DNA of 32,390 bases from Lysobacterales bacterium (lineage in GTDB: Bacteria; Pseudomonadota; Gammaproteobacteria; Xanthomonadales; SZUA-36), in assembly GCA_009692275.1 (NCBI GenBank), contig SHZL01000003.1, forward strand, positions 1 to 32,390, read 5' to 3'. Both the position numbers and the translations under genes were made by a program. The stretch's first letter is position 1. Each line of letters starts with the position of its first letter. Below are positions 17,097 through 24,708 of the stretch, piece by piece. Under the pieces are notes generated by a model. That model was not told the origin of the DNA and did no database searches. It saw only the letters and a list, made by a program, of their open reading frames with translations.

Positions 17097-17111
17097 GCCT
17101 GAAGCTCAGGC
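17097..17111. terminator. Small hairpin between converging cofD and amidohydrolase
   Basis: GCCTGA-AGC-TCAGGC forms a 6-pair stem with a 3-base loop and overlaps the stop of the minus-strand amidohydrolase. It lies where the plus-strand F420 operon and minus-strand catabolic operon converge, but it is short and lacks a T-tract. Confidence 0.35.
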
Positions 17112-18137
17112 CAGTCGATAGAAGCGCGTCGCCGTATGGTGGAATAAAGCACTGCGTTCTGATGCGGAATATTCCGCAGTGAGGCGCTTGAACGCATTCC
17201 ACAATACCGTGTAGGAACACGATGCCTTGTCCACCGGAAAATCGCTCTCGAACATGCAGCGCCCGGCGCCGAACAATTCTATGCAGGCGCGGAAATAAGG
17301 TGTCATGGCCGCGGCCAGCTCAGCTGAACTGGGTGGCGCGGCGCTCTTGTGCCAGCCAAACCCTGCCGACGTCAGGGTCCGGCCACCGAGCTTGACGCAG
17401 ACGTTTTCGCAGCGGGCCAGTTCCGCCATGTCCCTGCGCCATGCATTGAACACTTCTTCGCGCTGCCCGGCATATGGGCCTATGCCCAGTGGACCAGCCA
17501 TGTGGTTTAGAGCTATGGGCAGCTGTGGGAAGGCTTGTGCCAGTTCGGTGAGCTGCGGGATTTGCGGATGGAACAGCCAGGCGTCAAAGCTCAGGCCCAG
17601 GCCTTGCACGCAGGCCAGTCCCTGGCGGAAGTCCGCAGTCTGCAACAGGTTCCATAGCGGCTTCGTATGGGCGTTGTGCACCTGCTCGCTCGCATCCCAG
17701 GCACTGGCATGGCGCACGCCGCGAAAGCGTTTGCTCGCCGCCCTGTGGGCTTCGAGCACAGGCTGCACTGCAGCGCCCAGTGCCAGGTCCGCAAAACCGA
17801 CTATGCCGGCCGCCACGTTGACCTGCCCACCCGGCACATTAGTCTTCCCCGCCGGGGCCGGATACACGCCGGCGACACTATCGACGAATTCGGTTTCTCC
17901 TGCCGGCCTGAGTTCAACCGGACCCTCCGTGCGGTAGAACTGCAGGCACTCCACGAACACGCTGCTGACCACCTTGTGGCCGCCCCCAACATTTCCGCTG
18001 ATATCCTGCAGGAATTCATCGACGAGGTAGCGGTTATCGGGGTAATCCCACAGATGATGGTGGCAGTCGCAGATGGGCAGTTCCGGTTCGAGCACAGCCT
18101 CCCGGGTCAGCTCCAGCCAGGCACTCCGGTCGGGCAT
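17106..18137 (-). CDS. TIM-barrel metal-dependent hydrolase (amidohydrolase-2 family)
   Basis: A 343-residue cytoplasmic protein of the amidohydrolase-related (Amidohydro_2) family, which includes lactonases such as 2-pyrone-4,6-dicarboxylate hydrolase and some decarboxylases. It shows the N-terminal metal motif D24-C-H26-H-H28 (ICDCHHHLWDYPDNRYL), a central FDAWLFHPQ strand, LNHMAGP (histidine ligand) and FESDFPVDK (catalytic aspartate). There is no signal peptide, unlike the two amidohydrolases at 5-10 kb. It is the last gene of the ten-gene operon, 2 bases after the DUF35 gene. A lactone- or ring-opening hydrolysis in the same catabolic route is plausible, but the substrate cannot be read from the sequence. 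Confidence 0.85.
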   Translation of the reverse strand: MPDRSAWLELTREAVLEPELPICDCHHHLWDYPDNRYLVDEFLQDISGNVGGGHKVVSSVFVECLQFYRTEGPVELRPAGETEFVDSVAGVYPAPAGKTNVPGGQVNVAAGIVGFADLALGAAVQPVLEAHRAASKRFRGVRHASAWDASEQVHNAHTKPLWNLLQTADFRQGLACVQGLGLSFDAWLFHPQIPQLTELAQAFPQLPIALNHMAGPLGIGPYAGQREEVFNAWRRDMAELARCENVCVKLGGRTLTSAGFGWHKSAAPPSSAELAAAMTPYFRACIELFGAGRCMFESDFPVDKASCSYTVLWNAFKRLTAEYSASERSALFHHTATRFYRLA

Positions 18138-18139
18138 GC

Positions 18140-18562
18140 TCAGGGCGCCGGCCCCGCCGGCTTGAATACGGGCACAGTGACTTGTTCCGACCAGGCCGCA
18201 AACGCTACCTCGACGCGCAATCCGCTGCGCACCTCATCCGCGTCGCATCCGTTCACCTGGCTCATCATCACCGGGCCCTCATCCAGCTTGATCAATGCAA
18301 TGACGTACGGAACATCGGCTGCATAGGCCTCCGCAACCGGTCGCCGCACCACGGTCCAGGTCGTCACGGTGCCGAATCCGCTGGCCTGCTCCCACGCGGG
18401 TTCGCGCGCCATGCACCCGGTGCAAAAACTGCGCGGATAGAACTGGTACTGGCCACAGTTGCCGCAATGCTGGATGAGCAACTGGTGTTTGCGGCAGGCA
18501 TCCCAGTAGACCCGGCTGACCGGGGTTGGATGTGGCAGGAATTTTTCCGTGTTCGCTGTCAT
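18140..18562 (-). CDS. DUF35 zinc-ribbon/OB-fold acyl-CoA-binding protein
   Basis: A 140-residue two-part protein. It has an N-terminal helix (PVSRVYWDACRKHQLLIQ), a rubredoxin-like zinc ribbon with C33-x2-C36 and C47-x2-C50, and an OB fold (FGTVTTWTVVRR, PYVIALIKLDEGPVMMSQV). DUF35 proteins pair with thiolase-fold partners. In steroid side-chain degradation the DUF35 part of ChsH2 forms the retro-aldolase with Ltp2. Here it is a separate gene whose ATG overlaps the stop of the thiolase-fold gene by one base, which strongly suggests the two subunits form one enzyme. Confidence 0.92.
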   Translation of the reverse strand: MTANTEKFLPHPTPVSRVYWDACRKHQLLIQHCGNCGQYQFYPRSFCTGCMAREPAWEQASGFGTVTTWTVVRRPVAEAYAADVPYVIALIKLDEGPVMMSQVNGCDADEVRSGLRVEVAFAAWSEQVTVPVFKPAGPAP

Positions 18563-19737
18563 CAGTCCCGCTCCCTGCCCAGTATCAAGGTGGAGTGGCT
18601 GGACATGATGCCACCCTGAGCATGGACCAATGCAATCTCCGCCTCCCCGACCTGTCGCTCGCCGGCAGCGTGGCGCAATTGGGTCACAGCTTCCGTCAGG
18701 GCAAAAATTGCACCCGGGTGTCCAGGATGACAGTGCGACAGCAGCCCGCCATGGGTATTCATCGGCAGTGAGCCTTCCAGCGCAGTTTCACCTGCTGCCA
18801 CAAACGAACCTGCCTCGCCCTTGGCGCAAAAGCCGAGATCTTCGAGCTCGATCAGCACCACCGGGGTAAAGCAGTCATATATTCCCGCGACGTCGATATC
18901 TGCCGGACCCAGCCCTGCCATGTGGAATGCCCGGCGTCCTGAATCAGCCGCAGCTGAAGTGGTCAGGTCGTGCGCCTGGCTGATGTGTTCATGGCTATGA
19001 CCTTCTCCTGCGCCCAGCAGATACACCGGGTGATGCCGGAAATTTTTCGCCCGGCTGGCCGAAGTAAGGATAACTGCCGCACCACCGTCGGATACCAGCG
19101 AACAGTCCAGCAGGTGCAGCGGATCGGCGATCATGCGCGAATTGAGTACATCATCGATGCTGATCAGGTCGCGCATTTGCGCAGCGGGATTCCGCGCCGC
19201 ATGCCTGCGCGCGTGCACGGCTACCGCGGCAAACTGCTCCGGCGTTGTTCCATAGGTATCCATGTGGGCGCGGGCAATCAGCGCGTAGTAGGCCGGCACC
19301 GTTGGCCCGTAGGGAATCTCGAATTCGCGGTGCCCGGTGGACGACTGCATCTGCATGGCCTGGTCACGGCTCAGCCCGCTGCGCAGGCTGTCGGCGAGGC
19401 AGATCAGTACCGTTTCGCACACACCTGCCGCGATGGCATTGGCGGCGTGGAACAGGCTGGAATAGGTCGTGCCCCCGCCGGCGCTGGCGCTGATACAGTA
19501 GCGCGGAAAAATCTGCAGGTACTCGGCCAGCACTTCCGCCTGGTACATGTGCGGCTCGGCCATGGAATTACAGGTAACCAGGCCGTCCACCTCGTCCTTG
19601 CTCATGCCGGCATCGTCCAGCGCACGCAAAGCCGCCTCGATGCACAGTTCGGTGGAGCTCAGTCCCGGCACCTTGCCGACTTCGGTGTCGGCCGCTCCGA
19701 CAATTGCTACTTTGCCACGCAGGGTATCCACGCCCAC
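18562..19737 (-). CDS. Thiolase-fold protein, SCP-x/Ltp2-like (probable retro-aldolase subunit)
   Basis: A 391-residue member of the non-decarboxylating SCP-x thiolase-like group. Blocks seen are VAIVGAADTEVGKVPG, ALRALDDAGMSKDEVDGLVTC, SASAGGGTTYSSLFHAANAI, LLDCSLVSDGGAAVILTS, GIYDCFTPVVLIELEDLGF and NTHGGLLSHCHPGHPGA. At the position of the classical N-terminal active-site cysteine the loop reads SASAGGG, with no cysteine. Such proteins with a DUF35 partner act as aldol lyases (Ltp2 type) rather than thiolases; this is family knowledge applied here. The start is GTG at 19737, or the GTG at 19731 that is better spaced from GGAG. It is 6 bases after the second MaoC-like gene. Likely reaction: cleavage of a beta-hydroxyacyl-CoA to a ketone plus a short acyl-CoA. 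Confidence 0.9.
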   Translation of the reverse strand: MGVDTLRGKVAIVGAADTEVGKVPGLSSTELCIEAALRALDDAGMSKDEVDGLVTCNSMAEPHMYQAEVLAEYLQIFPRYCISASAGGGTTYSSLFHAANAIAAGVCETVLICLADSLRSGLSRDQAMQMQSSTGHREFEIPYGPTVPAYYALIARAHMDTYGTTPEQFAAVAVHARRHAARNPAAQMRDLISIDDVLNSRMIADPLHLLDCSLVSDGGAAVILTSASRAKNFRHHPVYLLGAGEGHSHEHISQAHDLTTSAAADSGRRAFHMAGLGPADIDVAGIYDCFTPVVLIELEDLGFCAKGEAGSFVAAGETALEGSLPMNTHGGLLSHCHPGHPGAIFALTEAVTQLRHAAGERQVGEAEIALVHAQGGIMSSHSTLILGRERD

Positions 19738-19743
19738 TCCGGT

Positions 19744-20166
19744 CTACACGCTGCGCCGCGGAAAGCACACGGTGGCGTCGCCGGGCAGGATTTCTTCACC
19801 TTTCTGGTTCCTGATGAACAACTTGAGCGTGACCCGGCCTTGCGCAGCATCCACTGCAGTGACCGCGCCGCCGGAATACAGCACATCACCAATATATGCA
19901 GCCTTGCGGTTGCGGTATTCGAGCGATTCCAGGTCGCCATCTTCGCCCAGCCAGTCGGTCACGCACTGGCTCAGCCAGTCGCCCATTTGCGGCCCGGCAA
20001 TCACGAGGCCAGGGTAGCCTTCCACTGCGGTAGCATAGGGATAATCAAAATGAATGCGGTGTGCATTCCACAGCACGGCGTTGTACAGGAACAGCTCCAC
20101 GTTATCTACCTTGAACTCGCGCTCCGGCAGGGCATCACCCGGATGAATTTGGTCGATTCGTGCCAC
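19744..20166 (-). CDS. MaoC-like hot-dog hydratase subunit
   Basis: A 140-residue single hot-dog protein of the MaoC/FAS1-like dehydratase group. The block LYNAVLWNAHRIHFDYPYATAVEGYPGLVIAGP contains the hydratase-2-type segment with catalytic Asn/His spacing (N-A-H-R-I-H-F-D). The C-terminal half (KAAYIGDVLYSGG and later KLFIRNQKGEEILPG) is the usual strand region. It starts at a GTG that shares one base with the stop of the preceding MaoC-like gene, implying a heteromeric hydratase as in ChsH1-ChsH2. The role is probably hydration of an enoyl-CoA before the retro-aldol step. Confidence 0.87.
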   Translation of the reverse strand: MARIDQIHPGDALPEREFKVDNVELFLYNAVLWNAHRIHFDYPYATAVEGYPGLVIAGPQMGDWLSQCVTDWLGEDGDLESLEYRNRKAAYIGDVLYSGGAVTAVDAAQGRVTLKLFIRNQKGEEILPGDATVCFPRRSV

Positions 20167-20663
20167 TATCGCATGATCCGGGTGGTTTTTTCAGTGACTA
20201 CCGGCAAGCCTTTGGCGTTGACGACTTCCGTCGTGACTTCGTAAAAAATCAACGGGCCCTGCGCGCCCTGTTTCTCATGAATATCCGTCAGGGTGCGCGT
20301 AGCTACCAGTACATCGCCGGGAAAGATGCGCTGGTGCCAGGTCAGTTTCACGCCACCCGCCATCGCCCGCTTGAGCGGGAATTCCGGCACCAGCGGGTCA
20401 ATCGAAATTCCGTCCGGCGTCAGCTGGTCCAGTTCAACCACATCCCAGAACAATGAAATATGGAACATGGGCGGAGCTTCATCACCTGCCAGGTATTTCT
20501 TCCCGCGCTGGCCAGTGGCAACGGCATACTTGCGAATATCCCGGCGCGTGACGAGTTCTGTCCTTGGCGGGGAGGACTTACCAATATGTGCCAGCAATCC
20601 AGGATTGAGCAGGCTGGTCAAAACGGAACGTCGAGCGCGAGGTGCCGCACTGCGATCTGCCAT
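20166..20663 (-). CDS. FAS1-like/MaoC N-terminal dehydratase-domain protein
   Basis: A 165-residue hot-dog protein of the MaoC_dehydrat_N/FAS1-like type. It shows LVTRRDIRKYAVATGQ (typical start of the domain), APPMFHISLFW, KRAMAGGVKLTWHQRIFPGDVLVATRTLTDIHEKQG and FYEVTTEVVNAKGLPVVTEKTTRIMR. Members of this group often lack catalytic residues and serve as the structural or substrate-binding partner of a catalytic MaoC subunit, here the next gene. From 20663 the gene overlaps the SnoaL-like gene by 46 bases. A TTG at 20621, overlapping that gene's TGA, would remove the overlap and is an equally possible start. Confidence 0.87.
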   Translation of the reverse strand: MADRSAAPRARRSVLTSLLNPGLLAHIGKSSPPRTELVTRRDIRKYAVATGQRGKKYLAGDEAPPMFHISLFWDVVELDQLTPDGISIDPLVPEFPLKRAMAGGVKLTWHQRIFPGDVLVATRTLTDIHEKQGAQGPLIFYEVTTEVVNAKGLPVVTEKTTRIMR

Positions 20664-21031
20664 TGGCCATCGACTTTCTTCACCAGGTCACGATACACGC
20701 CGCTGGTCATGACGTTGATCTTGCCGTGCTCGGACTGGAATGCCACCAGGTTGGACACGACCCTGGCCGAACCTTCCTCAGCCGATTCAAAGTAGATATT
20801 GGAGATCACGTGGCGGCGATCTTCAGTGTGTGCGTTCATCGAGTCGGTCATCAGCTTCATGATGGCCTCGCGGCCAACAAACGGAGGAATTTCCCCTGCG
20901 CCCTTGATCTCCAGCTCAAAGCGGGCATCGCTGGTGAAACACGGCTCCATGAGCGCGACATTGCGCTGGTCCAGGCCGGAAACGGCTTTGGCAAGCACTT
21001 CGTGAATGGCAATGATGTCTATGGGGTTCAT
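20618..21031 (-). CDS. SnoaL-like (NTF2-fold) protein
   Basis: A 137-residue cone-shaped NTF2-fold protein. N-terminal helices (IIAIHEVLAKAVSGLDQRNVALMEPCFTSDARFE) lead into the curved sheet (HVISNIYFESAEEGSARVVSNLV, GVYRDLVKKVDGQWQIAVRHLALD). The family includes ketosteroid isomerase-like enzymes, polyketide cyclases and dehydratases, and many binding proteins. The histidine/aspartate pattern does not fix a reaction. AGGAAA lies 6 bases before the ATG. It sits inside the acyl-CoA operon after the TetR gene, so isomerisation or dehydration of a pathway intermediate is plausible but unproven. Confidence 0.85.
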   Translation of the reverse strand: MNPIDIIAIHEVLAKAVSGLDQRNVALMEPCFTSDARFELEIKGAGEIPPFVGREAIMKLMTDSMNAHTEDRRHVISNIYFESAEEGSARVVSNLVAFQSEHGKINVMTSGVYRDLVKKVDGQWQIAVRHLALDVPF

Positions 21032-21062
21032 GGCTTTTCCTGTCAGGTCAAATTACGTGGGC

Positions 21063-21671
21063 TTATTTAAAATCGGCCATTTCCAGCACACTGGCATGGA
21101 ACAGCCTGCGGGCCTGTAGCAAATCCAGCCAGCCATCAAAGTATGCGGCCGTGCGCAAGCCAATCAGCAGGGCGTAGGCAACTTCAGCGTGGTCGCTGGC
21201 TTCCGCCGGTTTGCACCCCGCCTGCCTGAACAACTCCTCCAGGTAGTTCTTGCAAAAGAGATCCAGCGCGGATTTTTCGGCATGCAACTGGCGGTCATGC
21301 ACGGCCACGCCAAAACACTCCAGCATGAATCCTGTCTCTGAGTTGGCGATGCCCTTGCCGGCAAAGAACAGATCCGCCAGGTAGTCTACCTGTTGCGCCG
21401 GGCTCGCCTTGCGGAAGCTGTTGATACGCTCGATGATGCGTTGCGACACCACATTGAAATAATGCGCGAGGATGGCGTCCTTGCCGGAAAAATAATAAAG
21501 CAGATGGCTGGCGGTCATTCCCGCCTTGCGCGCTACATCCCGCAGCGTGGTGCTGGAGTAGCCGTTGCGGATGATGCAGTCGTGAAAGGCTTCCAGGATC
21601 AATTCCCGCCGGTTGTCCCCGCGGGAACCGGCCAGGACACTGGGATCTTCTACTTTCACTCTTGTGGTCAT
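21063..21671 (-). CDS. TetR-family transcriptional regulator
   Basis: A 202-residue regulator. An N-terminal helix-turn-helix (about residues 20-66: ELILEAFHDCIIRNGYSSTTLRDVARKAGMTASHLLYYF) is followed by an all-alpha ligand-binding domain with EERINSFRKASPAQQ-like helices typical of acyl-CoA or fatty-acid-responsive members. It lies inside the ten-gene operon and probably controls it, responding to a CoA thioester or the free substrate. The palindrome TTGAA-N5-TTCAA upstream of this operon, and again upstream of cofC, is a candidate binding site (inference). There is no separate promoter visible in the 50 bases before it. Confidence 0.92.
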   Translation of the reverse strand: MTTRVKVEDPSVLAGSRGDNRRELILEAFHDCIIRNGYSSTTLRDVARKAGMTASHLLYYFSGKDAILAHYFNVVSQRIIERINSFRKASPAQQVDYLADLFFAGKGIANSETGFMLECFGVAVHDRQLHAEKSALDLFCKNYLEELFRQAGCKPAEASDHAEVAYALLIGLRTAAYFDGWLDLLQARRLFHASVLEMADFK

Positions 21672-21721
21672 ATGTGCCTGGAACCCGGGAAACTTTCACC
21701 AGCCCTGAACTACTAGTGGCC

Positions 21722-22474
21722 TCAAAGCTTACTGGATTCACCTCCGTCAATCACGAAAACACTGCCGGTAACGAAATTGGCGCTGGCCGAGGACAGGTAA
21801 CAAATCAGCGGGCCAATTTCGTGAATTTCTCCCATGCGCCGCGCGGGTATTTTTCTCAGGCGGCGCTCCAGCATTTCAGCGGATTCCAGTACTGCCTTTT
21901 GTGCATCGGTCACGAACGCGCCGGGTGCAATGGCGTTGACCTGCACGCCCTTGCTGGCCCATTCAGCCGCCAGCGCCTTGGTAAACTGCAGCAAAGCCCC
22001 CTTGGACGACGAATACGAAACCAGTCCCGCCTTGCCCAAAATCCCGGAGGTCGAGGCGATATTAATGATCTTGCCGGTCCCCCTCGCGACCATGTGCTTG
22101 CCGGCAGCGCGCGCCAGCACCGCGGGTGCCGTAATGTTTACCGCCAGCACCCGGTCCCATTCGCTCTCATCCTGCTCAAGAAACGCCCCGGCGGGAGCAA
22201 TGCCGGCGTTGTTGACGACCACGTCGAGCCGCCCAAAGCGCTCAATCGCAATCTGCGGCAAGGCAGCAACGGCCGCCCGGTCCTGCATGTCGCAGGTCTG
22301 GATAGCCACGAGACCGGGGTGATCCGCCGCAAGTTGCTCAAGTTCTTCGGTAGACCGAGCTACGGCAAGGACGCTCGCGCCCTGCTCCGCCAGCGCAACG
22401 GCGGCCGCCCGCCCCAGCCCGCGACTGGCGCCGGTGACAATGGCTACCTTGCCTTCGAGTGCGAAGTCGATCAC
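21722..22474 (-). CDS. Short-chain dehydrogenase/reductase
   Basis: A 250-residue classical SDR (FabG/3-hydroxyacyl- or hydroxysteroid-dehydrogenase type). It shows the cofactor loop T14-GASRGLG21, NNAG at 88-91, and the catalytic set S141, Y154 and K158 (YSSSK). PGAFVTD and the C-terminal NFVTGSVFVIDGG are also standard. An arginine follows the strand after the glycine loop (VARSTEEL), which tends to favour NADP(H) but is not decisive. The GTG start overlaps the acyl-CoA dehydrogenase stop by 4 bases (GTGA), so translation is coupled. It probably oxidises or reduces a hydroxy/keto intermediate of the same pathway. Confidence 0.93.
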   Translation of the reverse strand: MIDFALEGKVAIVTGASRGLGRAAAVALAEQGASVLAVARSTEELEQLAADHPGLVAIQTCDMQDRAAVAALPQIAIERFGRLDVVVNNAGIAPAGAFLEQDESEWDRVLAVNITAPAVLARAAGKHMVARGTGKIINIASTSGILGKAGLVSYSSSKGALLQFTKALAAEWASKGVQVNAIAPGAFVTDAQKAVLESAEMLERRLRKIPARRMGEIHEIGPLICYLSSASANFVTGSVFVIDGGESSKL

Positions 22475-23676
22475 ACAACTTCCTCAGTCAATTGCCGGGC
22501 AATACCCAGGCGCAAGACCTCTGATGCACCTTCATAGATGCGCATGGGTCGCGCCTGTCGATACAGTTTTTCGATTTTTGACCCGCGCATCAGCCCCCAC
22601 CGACCCATCACCTGCACACAGCGGTCAACGACACGCGAAGCCATCTCGCTGGCGGCCAGCTTGGCCATGGACGAATGGTGCAGCGAGGCCACCGGATCAT
22701 CAATCGCCATGTAGGCTGCGCGATACGTCAGCAGTCGCGCCATTTCAATTTCCGTCCAGCTGTCGGCCAGCATTTGCGCCACCGGACCCAGTCGCGCCAA
22801 TGGACGGCCGAACTGCACCCGGGTGCGGGTGTGGCGCACGGCTTCTTCCAGCGCCGCCTGGGCCAGGCCGACTGCCGCACCAGCCACCGAAACGCGGAAC
22901 ACGCCCAGCGTGGCCAGCACCAGCGACAGGCCGGTGCCTCGCGCGCCCAGCCGGGCTGAATCCGGCAGTAGCACGTTATCGAAATGAACCTCACCCAGTA
23001 CATGCGGCGCAATCAACTCCGGGCTGGGTGAAACCGACACACCGTGCGCATCTGCCGGCACCAGCAGCATGGTGAATCCTGAGTCTTCGTAGGCAAAGAC
23101 CAGGTAATAGGCAGCAAAACCGGCGTTGGAAATAAACGACTTTGTGCCATTGAGGCGCAAGCCGCCGTCAACGACCGTCACTTCGGTCTTGATGGATTTG
23201 AGGTCCGAACCGGCTTCCGGCTCGGTCAGCGCCAGCGCGGCGAGCACCTCGGCGCTGGCAATGCGTGGCAACCAGTGCGCACGCTGTGCCTGCGTCCCGG
23301 CGCTGGTTATGGCGTAACTGCCGATGCCCTGCAAGGCAAACAAGGAGTCAGCATGCGAAGAGGTTGCCATCAGGGCCTCCCGCACCACGCAAATGGCCAG
23401 GGGGTCAAGCCGGGCAAACCGGCCGCCGAATTCCCCGGGCACCATCAGTTGCGTCAGTGCACTGTCGCGCAGGGCTTTGAGCACACCGGGGTGAACCTCG
23501 CTCATTTCGTCGGCTGCGGCGGCAACGGGCTCTATTGACCGGGCAAATTCCCTCGCCTCCTGCTGTATTTCAAGGTACTTCATACCGAGGCTAAAAGGTC
23601 CAGGCGTAAAAGGCACCACGCCTGAGCCTGTTGGTTCCGGAGCATCGGCCGGGGCGGTGTTCTTCTGTTGTTTCAT
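22471..23676 (-). CDS. Acyl-CoA dehydrogenase
   Basis: A 401-residue FAD enzyme introducing an alpha-beta double bond into an acyl-CoA. N-terminal helical domain, then LALTEPEAGSDLKSIKTEV (FAD/substrate loop), the beta domain (FISNAGFAAYYLVFA), and the C-terminal helices with TRTRVQFGRPLARLGPVAQMLAD and MGRWGLMRGSKIEKLYRQARPMRIYEGASEVLRLGIAR. The glutamate in IYEGASE is the usual catalytic base. The start is put at the ATG at 23676, 16 bases after the crotonase stop with AGGGG upstream; an earlier in-frame start would overlap the crotonase gene and add an unlikely tail. Chain-length or ring specificity cannot be read. Confidence 0.94.
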   Translation of the reverse strand: MKQQKNTAPADAPEPTGSGVVPFTPGPFSLGMKYLEIQQEAREFARSIEPVAAAADEMSEVHPGVLKALRDSALTQLMVPGEFGGRFARLDPLAICVVREALMATSSHADSLFALQGIGSYAITSAGTQAQRAHWLPRIASAEVLAALALTEPEAGSDLKSIKTEVTVVDGGLRLNGTKSFISNAGFAAYYLVFAYEDSGFTMLLVPADAHGVSVSPSPELIAPHVLGEVHFDNVLLPDSARLGARGTGLSLVLATLGVFRVSVAGAAVGLAQAALEEAVRHTRTRVQFGRPLARLGPVAQMLADSWTEIEMARLLTYRAAYMAIDDPVASLHHSSMAKLAASEMASRVVDRCVQVMGRWGLMRGSKIEKLYRQARPMRIYEGASEVLRLGIARQLTEEVV

Positions 23677-23692
23677 TGAAATCAAACCCCTG

Positions 23693-24463
23693 CTATTTCT
23701 TCGCCCGGCCCTGGAACTGGGGTCGCCGTTTTTCCATGAAAGCGGTAGCACCTTCAATCATGTCCGCGGAGCCTATGGCCTGTACCAGCATGCCGAGGCC
23801 GCTGAGGTAGTTATCGCGGCACTGGTTCCACCACACGTTGGAGCTGATCTTGGCGATTTCGAGGTAACGCGGGCTCATGTATAACAACTCGTCCGCCCAG
23901 CGCGTGACTTCCGCTTCGAGCTGATCAGCGGGGACAACCGCATTGATCAAGCCCATTGCCAGTGCGTCGTTCGCCTTGTACCTGCGGCACATAAAGGCAA
24001 TTTCCTTGGCGCGTTTTTCGCCCACGCTGTGCGACAGGAAATTCGTTCCGCCCAGAACAGGTGCGCTGCCAACTCGTACGCCGGTCTGTCCAAACGTGGC
24101 ATTCTCGGCCGCAATGGCCATGTCACAGGCCACTACCAGCTCGTTGCCGCCGCCTGCCGCTGCGCCGTTGACCGCAGCAATGACGGGCCGCGGGCTGGTG
24201 CGGATCGCTTCGTAGACATTCAATGACCCATAAAACATGCGGCGCAGGGCTTCCGGGTCCGGTTTACTCAGATTGGCCAGGTAACCGCCGGCACAAAACG
24301 CCTTGCCAGTCCCGGTCAGCACGATCACACCCGCGTCCGACGCATTCTGCACGGCATCAATCAGTGCCCGGGCCATTTCGGCATCGTACGCGTTCATACG
24401 GTCCGGGCGGTTCAGGCGGATCCAGGCAACTTCGCCCCTGCGTTCTGTTTCGATGTCCGACAT
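23693..24463 (-). CDS. Crotonase-family protein, MenB/BadI-like
   Basis: A 256-residue crotonase-fold enzyme. It has the CoA-binding start (VAWIRLNRPDRMNAYD), the oxyanion-hole loops (AFCAGG at 55-60, AAAGGGNEL at 101-109) and a C-terminal EKRRPQF. The middle (FGQTGVRVGSAPVLGG, then VGEKRAKEIAFMCRRY and ALAMGLINAVVP) is closer to MenB and the ring-opening hydrolase BadI than to ordinary hydratases. The first hydratase glutamate is kept (E108), but the second is a glycine. It may therefore cleave or close a ring rather than hydrate; EchA20 in steroid C/D-ring degradation is of this broad type. The start is ATG 24463 with GAGG 5 bases upstream. It is the first gene of the minus-strand operon. 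Confidence 0.88.
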   Translation of the reverse strand: MSDIETERRGEVAWIRLNRPDRMNAYDAEMARALIDAVQNASDAGVIVLTGTGKAFCAGGYLANLSKPDPEALRRMFYGSLNVYEAIRTSPRPVIAAVNGAAAGGGNELVVACDMAIAAENATFGQTGVRVGSAPVLGGTNFLSHSVGEKRAKEIAFMCRRYKANDALAMGLINAVVPADQLEAEVTRWADELLYMSPRYLEIAKISSNVWWNQCRDNYLSGLGMLVQAIGSADMIEGATAFMEKRRPQFQGRAKK

Positions 24464-24550
24464 GCTTGCCTCGCTTTTACTGGACTGAAGAGTGTAAAAA
24501 CCCCTGGTTTCGCGGAACCGGAGAGTAGCCAGTAACTCCCGGCTGCTTGC

Positions 24551-24580
24551 TTGACAGTTGGATACATTCTGTGGAAGTAT
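24551..24580 (+). promoter_or_regulatory. Candidate promoter of the second TonB receptor
   Basis: A perfect -35 TTGACA (24551-24556) is followed after 18 bases by a weak -10 AAGTAT (24575-24580). The palindrome at 24580-24594 begins at the end of the -10, over the expected start point. Confidence 0.4.
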
Positions 24581-24594
24581 TGAACAAAGTTCAA
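24566..24594 (-). promoter_or_regulatory. Candidate promoter of the ten-gene catabolic operon
   Basis: On the minus strand TTGAAC (24594-24589) and CAGAAT (24571-24566) are 17 bases apart, each matching 4 of 6 consensus bases. The -35 lies inside the TTGAA-N5-TTCAA palindrome, so a bound protein would block it. It leaves a leader of about 100 bases before the crotonase start. Confidence 0.35.
24580..24594. promoter_or_regulatory. Palindrome TTGAA-N5-TTCAA, candidate operator, catabolic divergon
   Basis: TTGAA-CAAAG-TTCAA, a perfect inverted repeat with the same half-sites and 5-base spacer as 13351-13365. The spacer ends also pair (C/G), giving 6-base arms. It is in the 245-base gap between the divergent crotonase operon and TonB receptor and overlaps candidate promoters in both directions. 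Confidence 0.55.
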
Positions 24595-24708
24595 GTTCTG
24601 TTAAAGAAGAGTTTATTTTTACCATCCGGCCCAGCCAGCAGAAGGGCTGGAAATACAGCTGCGGATTGATCGCTTAGCAGCAATCCAAATCCATCGGGGA
24701 CACTCATA

